Assembly (NCBI RefSeq): GCF_010586825.1
Contig: NZ_JAAAGB010000001.1
Location: 1,488,001-1,552,000 of the forward strand
Direction: 5' to 3'
Origin: Draconibacterium mangrovi
Lineage (GTDB): Bacteria > Bacteroidota > Bacteroidia > Bacteroidales > Prolixibacteraceae
Length of the DNA: 64,000 nt
This document shows positions 42,352-52,225 of this stretch, piece by piece. Made by a program: the position numbers and the translations under genes. Position 1 is the stretch's first letter; each line of letters starts with the position of its first letter. The notes under the pieces were generated by a model. That model was given only the letters and a program-made list of their open reading frames with translations, was not told the DNA's origin and searched no databases.

Positions 42352-44445
42352 ATGAAAAATATTTATGCCCTACTCTTTATGGCATTGCTGGTTAACAGCA
42401 CAGTAAATGCGCAGCAAGATGAAAAAACCGACTCCATCAAACATTATCAGTTAGAAGATATTGAAATAAAATCGCCAAAATATAACCGGAACATTTTTAA
42501 TATTCCGGCAGCTGCAACAATGGTTCCCGAACGGCTTATCGAAAACAACGGGGTAGAAGACCTGACCGGCGTATCAGCTATAGTTCCCAACTTTTTTATG
42601 CCCGATTACGGATCGAAACTTACTTCGCCGGTATACATTCGCGGGGTTGGAAACCGCATAAATACACCTTCGGTAGGTTTGTATGTCGATGGTATTCCGT
42701 ACTTTGAAAAAGCTGCTTTTAACTTCGATTTTTTTGATATTCAGCAAATTGAAGTTTTACGTGGCCCCCAGGGAACTTTGTACGGAAGAAATGCAATGGG
42801 CGGACTGATTAACATCATATCGCGCCAACCGGGAGATGAGCGCTTTACCGAAATTACAACCGACTACGGTAATTACAACCAGCTAAATGCTCAGGTTTCT
42901 CACAATCAGCCTATCAGCAAATCATTTGCCGTGTTAGGTAACCTTGGGCTTCGCCATAACGATGGTTTTTTTACCAATCAATACAACAACAAAAAAGCTG
43001 ACGAACTCGATTCCTATTCAGGGCGTTTAAAACTACTTTTTACCCCGGGAGACCGGTTTAAAGCAACAGGAAATGTGCAATACGAAGACAGCCGCCAAAG
43101 TGGCTATCCTTACGCTATTTATAACGACGAAACCAACGAAATCAGCGACGTAAATTACAACCGCGAAAGTGGTTACGACCGTAAACTTTTATCATCAGGT
43201 TTAAACCTTGCTTATGCTGCCGATAACTTTCAAATCCGCGCTGTAAGCAGCTTTCAATCGGTAAACGACGAACAGGGCATTGATCAGGATTTTACCACCA
43301 CCGATTTATATTTTGTAACGCAGGACCAGGATATTGATATGTTCTCGCAGGAGATAAATATCCAGTCGTATGAAAACGAAACGTACGAATGGCTGTTTGG
43401 CGCGTTTGCTTTTCACCAGGGACTTGATAAAGAAGTGCACCTTGAAATGGGTGAAGATCAGTTGGCCAACATGCCTTTTACCGAATATTCGTACACCAAA
43501 TATTACGACAACAGCAATTCGGGCCTTGCCTTTTTCCACCAGTCAACGCTCAAATTCGGAGAGTTTTCGCTAACTGCCGGAATTCGGGCCGATTACGAAA
43601 AAGCAACACTCGACTATGTTTACGATCGTTCGTTAAACGGAAATCTCAAGAATGAGGAAGCTTTTGAAAGCGACATGGATTTCTTTGAAATTCTTCCAAA
43701 ACTGGCTGTAAAATACAGCATTTCAGAATATTTAGTTCCTTATGCAACAATCGCTAAAGGTTATAACTCCGGTGGTTTTAACTCAACTTTTGAACGTGAG
43801 GAAGACCGTTCGTTCGATCCTGAGCGATCGTGGAACTACGAAGCCGGGATTAAAACAAAGTGGCTAAAACAGCGCATTTACGCTAACCTCGCCCTGTTTT
43901 TTATCGACTGGGATAATCAGCAAATTTACCAAACCGTGCCCAGCGGAACCGGATCGATGCTAACCAACGCCGGAAAATCGGAAAGTAAAGGTGTTGAGTT
44001 TGAAATTAAAGCACTACCGGCGAAAAATCTTGAAACCTGGCTGGCCTTTGGTTACAACGATGCAAAATTTGTGGAATACGAAAAAAACGAAAACGAAATT
44101 TACAACGGAAACTACCTGCCTTATGTTCCCCGCTTTTCGTTTAACATGGGCGGAAATTATACAATTGCAGTTAATTCAGGCTGGCTTGAACAAATTCGCT
44201 TGCACCTGACTTATAATGGCTTTGGAAAACATTATTGGAAAGAAACGAATATTGCCTACCAGGATTATTACGGATTGCTGAATTCGCGTATCAGTTTCGA
44301 TACAAAAAATATTCAGTTATCTTTCTGGGGTAAAAATATCCTTGATGCTGAGTACAATTCGTTTTATTTTCAGGCTGTTGGAAACTCGTATGCTCAATCG
44401 GGAAAACCGGCCACAATGGGCGTAAATTTGAAGGTAAACTTCTAA
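42352..44445 (+). CDS. TonB-dependent receptor (siderophore/porphyrin type)
   Basis: This 697-aa receptor has a signal peptide (about 1-21, ending NAQ). It has no carboxypeptidase-like domain but a direct plug (SPVYIRGVGNRINTPSVGLYVDGIPYF...VLRGPQGTLYGRNAMGGLINIISRQPG). A barrel with the TonB-receptor C-terminal Phe (GVNLKVNF) follows. The plug resembles iron-complex receptors. It is 1 bp upstream of the MFS gene and heads a chain to hemN, hemG and hemH, so uptake of an iron complex or porphyrin is likely (inference from context). Confidence 0.92.
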   Translation: MKNIYALLFMALLVNSTVNAQQDEKTDSIKHYQLEDIEIKSPKYNRNIFNIPAAATMVPERLIENNGVEDLTGVSAIVPNFFMPDYGSKLTSPVYIRGVGNRINTPSVGLYVDGIPYFEKAAFNFDFFDIQQIEVLRGPQGTLYGRNAMGGLINIISRQPGDERFTEITTDYGNYNQLNAQVSHNQPISKSFAVLGNLGLRHNDGFFTNQYNNKKADELDSYSGRLKLLFTPGDRFKATGNVQYEDSRQSGYPYAIYNDETNEISDVNYNRESGYDRKLLSSGLNLAYAADNFQIRAVSSFQSVNDEQGIDQDFTTTDLYFVTQDQDIDMFSQEINIQSYENETYEWLFGAFAFHQGLDKEVHLEMGEDQLANMPFTEYSYTKYYDNSNSGLAFFHQSTLKFGEFSLTAGIRADYEKATLDYVYDRSLNGNLKNEEAFESDMDFFEILPKLAVKYSISEYLVPYATIAKGYNSGGFNSTFEREEDRSFDPERSWNYEAGIKTKWLKQRIYANLALFFIDWDNQQIYQTVPSGTGSMLTNAGKSESKGVEFEIKALPAKNLETWLAFGYNDAKFVEYEKNENEIYNGNYLPYVPRFSFNMGGNYTIAVNSGWLEQIRLHLTYNGFGKHYWKETNIAYQDYYGLLNSRISFDTKNIQLSFWGKNILDAEYNSFYFQAVGNSYAQSGKPATMGVNLKVNF

Positions 44446-44446
44446 A

Positions 44447-45670
44447 ATGAAACAAAGCGAAATAAAAAAATATTATACGCTGCTGAGCCTCTACCTGGCG
44501 CAGTCGATCCCGATGAGTTTTTTCTCTACGGTGATCCCCGTGATCATGCGAATGGAGAACTACTCGCTGGAATCCATCGGTTATATCCAGTTGATAAAAC
44601 TGCCATGGATTCTGAAAATGCTGTGGGCTCCGATGGTTGATAAAACCAGTAAAAACAAACGGCACTACCGCAGGTGGATCATCATGTCGGAGGCTTTTTA
44701 TGCGCTCATCATCATGTCGGTTGGTTATTTAAACCTTCAAACCGATTTTACCACCATTATTATTCTGATGGTAATTGCATTTACCGCATCGGCAACACAG
44801 GATATTGCCACCGATGCTTTTGCCATTCTTATTCTGAACAAAAACGAACGCAGCCTTGGAAACAGCATGCAATCGGCCGGTAGTTTTATCGGAACCATGA
44901 TGGGCAGCGGTGTTTTACTCATTATCTACCATTATTTTGGTTGGTTGTGGTTGTTGCGCTCACTGGGTTTGTTTGTGTTGTTTGCGCTCATTCCGGTGTC
45001 GCTGTACAACGCACGCAACGAAAACGAACCCGATCGTTCAACAAAAAATGTATCACCACTGGAGTTTATCTACTTTTTCAGGCAAAGAAAAATTGGTGCT
45101 CATCTTTTGTTGCTCTTCCTGTTTTATTCAGGAATAATCGGGATTTTAACCATGATAAAACCCTACTTCGTTGATTTGGGTTACGACATTAAAGAAATTG
45201 GAATCATCTCCGGAATATTCGGAACGGCCTGCGGTGTAATCATGACCATTCCTGCAGGATTTCTGCTCCGTAAAAAGGGAATTACCAAAGCGGTGTGGAT
45301 CTTTCCGGTAATTAATGTGCTGGTGGCCACTTTCTTTTTCGGACTAACCTATACCAATCATGCCTTGTGGCTGGTTTATTTGGGCGTCGCCCTGCTTTGG
45401 GGAGCTTACGCCATGTCGTCGGTATTTGTGTATACCATGAGCATGCACGTAGTTCGGAAAGGGCGCGAAGGAACCGATTTTACCATTCAGATAGTAATTA
45501 CACACCTCAGCAGCCTTGTTATTGCCATAATGAGCGGAAAAGTGGCCGATGCGCTTACCTACCGCGGGCTGTTTGCCATAGAAATAGGGCTTGGAATACT
45601 TATCCTTGTCCTGTTGCCATTTGTCTTCAGAAAAAGTTTTTACCTGAAGTATGAACAAGAAACCGATTAA
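44447..45670 (+). CDS. MFS permease, RhtX/FptX-AmpG type
   Basis: This 407-aa permease has about 12 helices and the motif ATQDIATDAFAILILN shared by AmpG-like and RhtX/FptX permeases. RhtX and FptX carry ferric siderophores across the inner membrane next to TonB receptors, and here the gene lies 1 bp after a TonB receptor and before the heme genes. That context favours import of a siderophore or porphyrin over muropeptide transport. The exact substrate is not determinable. Confidence 0.82.
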   Translation: MKQSEIKKYYTLLSLYLAQSIPMSFFSTVIPVIMRMENYSLESIGYIQLIKLPWILKMLWAPMVDKTSKNKRHYRRWIIMSEAFYALIIMSVGYLNLQTDFTTIIILMVIAFTASATQDIATDAFAILILNKNERSLGNSMQSAGSFIGTMMGSGVLLIIYHYFGWLWLLRSLGLFVLFALIPVSLYNARNENEPDRSTKNVSPLEFIYFFRQRKIGAHLLLLFLFYSGIIGILTMIKPYFVDLGYDIKEIGIISGIFGTACGVIMTIPAGFLLRKKGITKAVWIFPVINVLVATFFFGLTYTNHALWLVYLGVALLWGAYAMSSVFVYTMSMHVVRKGREGTDFTIQIVITHLSSLVIAIMSGKVADALTYRGLFAIEIGLGILILVLLPFVFRKSFYLKYEQETD

Positions 45671-45689
45671 GACTCTTTAAATTAGTATT

Positions 45690-47066
45690 ATGAAAGTATC
45701 ACAAAAGCTAATAGAAAAATACAACACCCCGGTACCGCGATATACAAGTTATCCACCGGCCAACTTCTTTTCACCGGAATTTACTCCGGAAGAATACGTT
45801 AAAGTGTTGGACCAATCCAATTCAGAGAATCCTCAGAATATTTCCATTTATATTCATATCCCGTTTTGTCCGAAGATCTGCTATTTCTGCGGCTGTAACA
45901 CGCACCTAACACGCGACAAAAACAAAATGGAGGTTTATGTTGATGCGCTGAAAAAAGAGATCCGCATGGTGAAAAAGCTGCTTAGCGACGACCGTAAAGT
46001 GTCGCAGGTGCACTGGGGAGGCGGAACCCCGAACTCGTTGTCGATTGAGTTGGTGGAAGACATTATGAATGTAATTCATGAGCTTTTCGAGTTTATTCCA
46101 AAACCGGAAATTGCCATGGAGTGCCATCCGGCGATGTTGGATAAGGATTATATCGACCGCCTGGTAGCGCTGAAGTTTAACCGCTTTAGTTTGGGTATTC
46201 AGGATTTTAACAAGCAGGTGCTGGACAATGTAAACCGCGATCCGTCGATTCTTCCCGAGGAAGATTTGGTGGCGATGATCCGCAGCCACGAGGGTACCAG
46301 CGTGAATTTCGATTTTATCTATGGTCTTCCGTTTCAGGATGAAGAATCGTTTGCAAAAACCATCGAACGCGCTATTAGTTTGTCGCCTGATCGTTTGGTA
46401 ACCTTCTCCTATGCACACGTGCCTTGGGTAAAAAAAGCACAAAAAATACTGGATGCACGTGGATTACCATCAGCAACTAAAAAACTGGCCATGTTCGAGG
46501 TTGGTTATCGTTTACTGACTGAAAACGGTTACGATGCGATTGGTCTCGACCATTTTGCCCGCCCCGATGACGAATTGAGTATTGCCTTCAAAAATAAAAC
46601 GCTGCACCGTAATTTCCAGGGATATTGCACCCGTGAAACTACCGGACAGGTTTACGCTTTTGGAGCCACCGGAATCAGCCAGCTGGAAAATGCTTACGCA
46701 CAAAATGCCAAGGATACCAATACTTACGTTGACCAAATCAACGCCGGGAAATTTACCATTGAAAAAGGTTATCAGCTGAATGAAACGGAGAAGATCATTC
46801 GCCACGTCATCAACGAAGTGATGTGCAACTATTATATTTCGTGGGAGGAAGCGGCACAAATGCTAAAAACATCTCCCGAAGTAATTAAACAAAGCATAGT
46901 TTACGACGAATCGTTCCTTGCCGGTTTTGTTGAAGAGGGGCTTTTATCGCTTTCGAAAGACGAACTGCATGTGAGTAAACAAGGACGGTTTTTTGTACGA
47001 AACATAGCTGCCAGCCTTGATCCGAACATGCGGAATGCGACCTTAAAATTCTCAAAAGCGCTATAA
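45690..47066 (+). CDS. hemN: Oxygen-independent coproporphyrinogen III oxidase
   Basis: This 458-aa radical SAM enzyme decarboxylates coproporphyrinogen III to protoporphyrinogen IX without oxygen. Cys60, Cys64 and Cys67 bind the cluster, with a fourth Cys69 (CPKICYFCGC), the true HemN pattern that distinguishes it from HemW. PRYTSYPPA and HWGGGTPN are conserved. It lies 19 bp after the MFS gene and 5 bp before hemG. The heme pathway upstream of coproporphyrinogen is absent here. Confidence 0.96.
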   Translation: MKVSQKLIEKYNTPVPRYTSYPPANFFSPEFTPEEYVKVLDQSNSENPQNISIYIHIPFCPKICYFCGCNTHLTRDKNKMEVYVDALKKEIRMVKKLLSDDRKVSQVHWGGGTPNSLSIELVEDIMNVIHELFEFIPKPEIAMECHPAMLDKDYIDRLVALKFNRFSLGIQDFNKQVLDNVNRDPSILPEEDLVAMIRSHEGTSVNFDFIYGLPFQDEESFAKTIERAISLSPDRLVTFSYAHVPWVKKAQKILDARGLPSATKKLAMFEVGYRLLTENGYDAIGLDHFARPDDELSIAFKNKTLHRNFQGYCTRETTGQVYAFGATGISQLENAYAQNAKDTNTYVDQINAGKFTIEKGYQLNETEKIIRHVINEVMCNYYISWEEAAQMLKTSPEVIKQSIVYDESFLAGFVEEGLLSLSKDELHVSKQGRFFVRNIAASLDPNMRNATLKFSKAL

Positions 47067-47071
47067 AAACC

Positions 47072-48430
47072 ATGCAAAAAAACCAACTAAACATTGCCGT
47101 AATTGGGGCAGGACTAACCGGACTTACAACAGCTTATTACCTTAAAAAATTTGGTTTTAAGGTACAGATTTTTGAAAAAGATGAACAAGCAGGTGGAGTT
47201 ATTAAAACCCACCGAAGAAATGGTTTTGTTTTTGAATCGGGGCCAAATACCGGCTCGATGAGTCAGGAAGAGGCGGCTGAGCTTTTTGAAGATCTGGCCG
47301 ATGATTGTACCTTGGAATACGCCAATAAAAGTGCCGAAGCACGCTGGATTTGGATGGGCGGCAAGTGGCACGAAATGGAAATGGGCGGTTTAAAAGCCAT
47401 CACCACTCCCCTTTTTACGTGGTACGACAAGTTTCGTATTCTGGGTGAACCCTTTCGTAAACCGGGCACCGATCCGAATGAAACAATTGCTGATATGGTG
47501 CGCCGCCGAATGGGAAAAAGCTTTTTACGGAATGCTATCGATCCCTTTCTGTCGGGCGTTTATGCCGGCGATCCGGAGAAACTGGTAACCCGTTTTGCCT
47601 TGCCCAAACTTTACTGGCTGGAGCAAAATTACGGCAGTTTTATCGGCGGAAGTATCAAGCAAAAGAAAGCGCGTAAAAAGGAACCACCACGCAAAGCCAA
47701 TCGCCAGGTGTTTTCGGTTGAAAACGGGTTGGATAACCTGACAAAAGCGTTGGTTAAAAATATTGGTGAGGAAAATATAAAGCTGGGCTGCAAAAACCTG
47801 GAGGTTAAAAAAGAAGGCGATTTTGAATATTCGCTGGATGGAGAAAGTTTTACCCATGTTATTTCGGCAGCCGGATCGCATGCTTTGCCAGGTCTTTTCC
47901 CATTTTTCCCAAAAGAGAAACTTCAGCCGATTAAAAAGATGAGCTATGCAAAAGTTACCCAGGTGGTGCTTGGTTTTAACAACTGGAAAGGCATCCCGAT
48001 CAAATCGTTTGGAGGACTGGTTCCTTCGGCCGAAAAACGCGATGTGCTGGGTATTTTGTTGCCGGGATCGTTCCTAAAAAACCGCGCACCGGAAAAAGGA
48101 GCTTTGTTATCGGTGTTTATGGGCGGTATTAAAAGGCCCGAAATGTTTGAGTACTCCGATGATAAAATAAAAGAAATTGCAGAGCGTGAAGTTCGGGAAA
48201 TGATGGGCCTCGAAAGTTTTGAGCCCGATCTGATGGAGATTTTCCGCTATCCAAATGCTATTCCGCAATACAGTTTCGAAAGCGAAGAAAAACTACAGGC
48301 CATTTCCGATCTGGAGACCGAATTTAAAGGGCTCACACTTGCCGGAAACATGCGCGATGGAATTGGAATGGCCGACCGGATAAAACAAGGTAGAACAATT
48401 GTGAACCAATTTGCAGAAGACTATAAATGA
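47072..48430 (+). CDS. hemG: Protoporphyrinogen oxidase (HemY-type)
   Basis: This 452-aa FAD enzyme oxidises protoporphyrinogen IX to protoporphyrin IX. It has the FAD dinucleotide motif VIGAGLTGLTTAYYL near residue 10, GGVIKTHRRNGFVFESGPNTG, a central hydrophobic domain and the C-terminal LAGNMRDGIGMADRI FAD contact. The HemY-type fold is clear; the symbol follows common use in this phylum. It overlaps hemH by 4 bp (ATGA), implying translational coupling. Confidence 0.93.
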   Translation: MQKNQLNIAVIGAGLTGLTTAYYLKKFGFKVQIFEKDEQAGGVIKTHRRNGFVFESGPNTGSMSQEEAAELFEDLADDCTLEYANKSAEARWIWMGGKWHEMEMGGLKAITTPLFTWYDKFRILGEPFRKPGTDPNETIADMVRRRMGKSFLRNAIDPFLSGVYAGDPEKLVTRFALPKLYWLEQNYGSFIGGSIKQKKARKKEPPRKANRQVFSVENGLDNLTKALVKNIGEENIKLGCKNLEVKKEGDFEYSLDGESFTHVISAAGSHALPGLFPFFPKEKLQPIKKMSYAKVTQVVLGFNNWKGIPIKSFGGLVPSAEKRDVLGILLPGSFLKNRAPEKGALLSVFMGGIKRPEMFEYSDDKIKEIAEREVREMMGLESFEPDLMEIFRYPNAIPQYSFESEEKLQAISDLETEFKGLTLAGNMRDGIGMADRIKQGRTIVNQFAEDYK

Positions 48431-49443
48431 TGGAGAAAACAGCTGTTTTGTTAATGAATGTTGGTAGTCCCGACGAGCCTACCGTTCCGGCGGTTCGGAG
48501 ATACCTGACTGAGTTTTTGAATGATGAGCGTGTTATCGATCTTCCGTACCTGCTTCGGAAATTTTTGGTAAACGCGATAATCATTCCGTTCAGGGTGAAA
48601 AATTCAACCAAATTATATCAGCAGTTATGGACCAAAAAAGGATCGCCGCTGATTTATATTTCTGACGAGTTAAAACAAAAACTTCAGGAAGAACTGGGTG
48701 AGGATTACGAAGTTTTTATGGGAATGCGTTACGGAAATCCCGGCTACAAAGCAGCATTGGCAGACATAAAAAAGAAAGGTTTTGAAAAGCTGATTTTGCT
48801 GCCGCTGTTTCCGCATCATGCCATGTCAACCACAGAAACGTCGCTGGTTGCAGCCCAAAAAGAGATAAAAAAGCTGGGAATAAAAGCAGAAGTTTTTGAG
48901 ATTGGTCAATTTTACCACGATCCAAAATTTATTGATGCTTTTGCCGAGCGGATTCAACAATACAATTTACAGGATTACGACCACATAATTTTTTCGTACC
49001 ACGGTTTACCTAACCGGCATTTGGAAAAGTGCCATCCGGGAATTAAAGTGGAAAATTGCAGTTGCCAAAACGCGATGCCGGAGCACGGTGCTTTGTGTTA
49101 CCGCGCTACAGTCTATGAAACATCGCGTTTGCTCGCTGCCAAATTAAAATTGCAGCCCGAAAATTATTCGGTAGGTTTTCAGTCGCGCTTGTCGAAAAAC
49201 TGGCTGACGCCATTTACCGATGAACTGCTGGCAGAAAAGCTGGCAGAAGGCAAAAAGAAAATACTGATTGCTGCACCTTCGTTTGTTACCGATTGCCTGG
49301 AAACAACACTGGAACTTGGTGTGGAATACGGCGAAGAATTTCTGGAAAAAGGAGGAGAAAAATTACAATTGGTTGATAGTTTAAACACAGAAAAAAGCTG
49401 GGTGGAAACGCTTGCATACCTGGTTCGCAAAAGCATTTTATAA
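48427..49443 (+). CDS. hemH: Ferrochelatase
   Basis: This 338-aa enzyme inserts Fe(II) into protoporphyrin IX. The catalytic His192 is in FSYHGLP, and VGFQSRLSKNWLTPFTDE and APSFVTDCLETT are conserved. Four cysteines just after the His (Cys202, Cys211, Cys213 and Cys224) are spaced like an internal iron-sulfur binding set, a [2Fe-2S] possibility seen in some bacterial ferrochelatases. It overlaps hemG and precedes a small membrane protein by 11 bp. Confidence 0.95.
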   Translation: MMEKTAVLLMNVGSPDEPTVPAVRRYLTEFLNDERVIDLPYLLRKFLVNAIIIPFRVKNSTKLYQQLWTKKGSPLIYISDELKQKLQEELGEDYEVFMGMRYGNPGYKAALADIKKKGFEKLILLPLFPHHAMSTTETSLVAAQKEIKKLGIKAEVFEIGQFYHDPKFIDAFAERIQQYNLQDYDHIIFSYHGLPNRHLEKCHPGIKVENCSCQNAMPEHGALCYRATVYETSRLLAAKLKLQPENYSVGFQSRLSKNWLTPFTDELLAEKLAEGKKKILIAAPSFVTDCLETTLELGVEYGEEFLEKGGEKLQLVDSLNTEKSWVETLAYLVRKSIL

Positions 49444-49454
49444 AATCAGAAACA

Positions 49455-49733
49455 ATGCAAACTTACGAATGGCATCTTTTTTATACCTGCCTGGCTACTT
49501 TTGTGGTTAACCTGCCTTTTGGATACCTGCGTGGTGGTTTTCGTAAGCTATCCTTTTGGTGGTTTGTTGCCATTCATGCACCGGTTCCGCTGATTATTCT
49601 AATCCGGAAGTTTTTCGATATACAACTTAGCTGGAGCCTCGCTCCCTTTCTCTTCGGAAGTTTTTTCCTTGGCCAGTTTGTTGGCCGGAAAATCTATGGA
49701 TTAAAACCCTGGCGTAAGAAAACAGACAATTAG
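49455..49733 (+). CDS. Small multi-pass membrane protein
   Basis: This 92-aa protein has three hydrophobic stretches (about 8-24, 32-50 and 58-78) with conserved-looking aromatic and glycine positions (LPFGYLRGGFRKLSFWW, FFLGQFVGRKIYG). It is the last gene of the heme unit, 11 bp after hemH, and ends 2 bp from the convergent glycosidase. I do not recognise the family; a role in porphyrin or iron handling is only contextual. Confidence 0.75.
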   Translation: MQTYEWHLFYTCLATFVVNLPFGYLRGGFRKLSFWWFVAIHAPVPLIILIRKFFDIQLSWSLAPFLFGSFFLGQFVGRKIYGLKPWRKKTDN

Positions 49734-49735
49734 AA

Positions 49736-52207
49736 TTACTGAACTTTAACCGTGGAATGACCACTTTCTAAGCCTTCTGAAGCAGCAGTAACCTTAATTT
49801 CTGTACCGTCCTCTCCCGAACGAACGATTAACTGACATTTACCGCGAAACGTATTCACTCTAGGCTGCTGAAAGCTTTTCATATCCGATGGATTTCCGTT
49901 AGCCACAGCTTGCAGGCTACCATTTCCTTCAATCGTAAATTCAACAGGAAGTTCGGCATTTGGAACTAAATTTCCATTGGCATCAACAACTTCAATATTA
50001 AAATACGCCAGGTCGTTACCCGATGCTTTTCCACTTTCGTTTTCGGCAACTACTTTTAGTACTGCCGGCTTTCCAGCTGTTTTTAAAGATTGCCGAACCA
50101 CTTCTTTTCCATCCTTTATTCCAATGGCAACCAATTCTCCAGCCTGGTAAGGCACATCAAAATAAGCTGCTAATGCTTCTATTTGGCGCGATTCAGAAGG
50201 AATATCCATTTGTTGAGCCCCGCTGTTTTTCTGAGCCACATCTTTTGTTCCGATCACCTCTCCGTTTAGTTCCAGTCGTACCTGATCGCAACGTGTATAA
50301 ACTGCTACCTGTAGCGGTATTCCTTCGTTTCCTTCCCAGTTCCAGCTTTTCCATTCTTCGGGCCATCCCCACATACTAACCACTTCTGTTCTGCCATCAG
50401 GAACAGGTTCATGAACCAGCATTTCAAGCTCGCTGTTGCGCCAAACTACATCGCGGTAATACATTTGTGGTTTCTTGTAGCCAAGGATGCTTATATCGCC
50501 ACAATATGCATTATACCATGGCCAGTCAGGCAAGAAGCCAACATTCTCATTATCGAGGTTATTATGTCCTATTCCGCTCTCACCAAGGTAATCCATTCCG
50601 GTCCATACAAAATCACCAATTATATTCGGATGTTTTTCAACCAAATCCCAATTATCAAATGCTTCTTTAGGGAAAGATTCCGTTCCCACAATTATACGTT
50701 CAGGATGCTTTTCATGATCAGGTTCATAGTTTTTCCATTGGTAATTATAGCTGTGAATATCCATTTGCGCAAAAGCCGGGATTGTGCGGTCCCAGTCCCA
50801 TCCCGGATGATCCCAGAAATGACAAATGGCCTGTGTTACCGGACGCGTATTATCCATGGTGAGTACTTTTTCGCGAAGAAATTTAAATATTTCCAAACCT
50901 GAAGAATCGGCACGCTCGTTAATTTCGTTACCGACACTCCATACTACAATCGACGGATGATTTCGGTCGCGCAGTATCATCGATTCCAGATCCCGCTCCC
51001 ACCAGTCGTCAAAATAAAGATGATAGTCCTGATCGTTTTTGCCGCGTTGCCAGTGATCAAATGATTCATCCATTACTAAAACTCCCAACTCGTCGCAGGC
51101 ATCGAGGAAATGTTTTGAAGGTGGATTATGCGAAGTACGGATAGCATTAAAACCATTTTCCTTCATGGTTTTTACTCGTCGATATTCGGCAGCTTTAAAT
51201 GCTGCCGATCCCAACGGGCCGTTGTCATGGTGTAAACACCCACCCTTTAGTAAAACGCTTTTGCCGTTCAACAAAAATCCTTTCCCCGGAGAAAAATCTA
51301 TAGATCGGATTCCAAACCTTTCATCATATTCGTCGATGACCATATTGCCATCAAATAGCTGCATTTTTGCTGTATATAAAGCCGGACTGTCAGGAGACCA
51401 CAACGATGGAAATTCCAATTCAGTTTGTAAAACAGCGGTTGCCTGATTTAAATCAACAGGTGAATTCCATTTTGCCACTATTTGTCCATCAGGGTTTAGC
51501 AACTGCCCCTTTAATGTCAGTCGTTCAACTGATTCGGCAGCTTTAATTTTTGTTTCAATTTTTACAGTAGCTTTTTCCTCAGAAACTTCCGGTGTAGTTA
51601 CATAAACGCCCCACAAATCAATATGAACCGGATTCAGTTTTAACAAACTTACATTTCTGTAAATTCCTGATCCACTGTACCATCGTGAGTTTTTGCCTTC
51701 GTTTTTCACCTGAACAGCCAAAACATTATCATCGCCCGATGCATTTAAATACTCCGTTAAATCGTAAGCAAAAGCAGTGTATCCATACGGATGGTTGCCA
51801 AGATGATTACCATTGATCCAGAAATCGGCATTCATATAAACGCCATCAAATAGAATCTTAATCGTTTTGCCTTCATCTTCAGGTGCGAGTGTAAAATGTT
51901 TCCGATACCAGGCCGTTCCACCTACAACGTGACCGGTGGAAGCCTTTCCTGCACTTTCTTCCGAAAATGGTCCGATCTGTTTTACACCTTGTTTTTCAGG
52001 AAGGTCTTCAATACTGTAATCGTGCGGCAAGTCAAGTGTTTTCCAACCGGAATCATCAAGAGCCACATTCTGTCCACCTTGAACATCGGATCTGATAAAT
52101 TTCCAGTCCTTATCAAATGATTCTTCACGACTAATAATTGTTTCCTTCTGAGTGCAGGAAACCAAAAGAAGCAGAGCGAATACTCCACCGTAAAAGGTTC
52201 TTAGCAT
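49736..52207 (-). CDS. Glycoside hydrolase family 2 (beta-galactosidase-like) lipoprotein
   Basis: This 823-aa lipoprotein (lipobox LLVSC, Cys18) has the GH2 sugar-binding domain (about 30-200), immunoglobulin-like domain (about 200-300) and catalytic TIM barrel. The acid/base lies in IVVWSVGNEINE and the nucleophile in VGTESFPKEAF. DUF4982 follows at about 620-690, then a C-terminal immunoglobulin-like region. Substrates of the family include beta-galactosides, beta-mannosides and beta-glucuronides, so the exact glycan is open. It is alone on the minus strand, with no SusC/SusD pair. The aldehyde dehydrogenase gene follows upstream. Confidence 0.92.
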   Translation of the reverse strand: MLRTFYGGVFALLLLVSCTQKETIISREESFDKDWKFIRSDVQGGQNVALDDSGWKTLDLPHDYSIEDLPEKQGVKQIGPFSEESAGKASTGHVVGGTAWYRKHFTLAPEDEGKTIKILFDGVYMNADFWINGNHLGNHPYGYTAFAYDLTEYLNASGDDNVLAVQVKNEGKNSRWYSGSGIYRNVSLLKLNPVHIDLWGVYVTTPEVSEEKATVKIETKIKAAESVERLTLKGQLLNPDGQIVAKWNSPVDLNQATAVLQTELEFPSLWSPDSPALYTAKMQLFDGNMVIDEYDERFGIRSIDFSPGKGFLLNGKSVLLKGGCLHHDNGPLGSAAFKAAEYRRVKTMKENGFNAIRTSHNPPSKHFLDACDELGVLVMDESFDHWQRGKNDQDYHLYFDDWWERDLESMILRDRNHPSIVVWSVGNEINERADSSGLEIFKFLREKVLTMDNTRPVTQAICHFWDHPGWDWDRTIPAFAQMDIHSYNYQWKNYEPDHEKHPERIIVGTESFPKEAFDNWDLVEKHPNIIGDFVWTGMDYLGESGIGHNNLDNENVGFLPDWPWYNAYCGDISILGYKKPQMYYRDVVWRNSELEMLVHEPVPDGRTEVVSMWGWPEEWKSWNWEGNEGIPLQVAVYTRCDQVRLELNGEVIGTKDVAQKNSGAQQMDIPSESRQIEALAAYFDVPYQAGELVAIGIKDGKEVVRQSLKTAGKPAVLKVVAENESGKASGNDLAYFNIEVVDANGNLVPNAELPVEFTIEGNGSLQAVANGNPSDMKSFQQPRVNTFRGKCQLIVRSGEDGTEIKVTAASEGLESGHSTVKVQ

Positions 52208-52225
52208 AAGTTTAGGTTTAAAAGC

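Noticed and set aside
50411-50902. 163-aa plus-strand ORF
   Set aside because: It is opposite the glycosidase and has no family match by eye.
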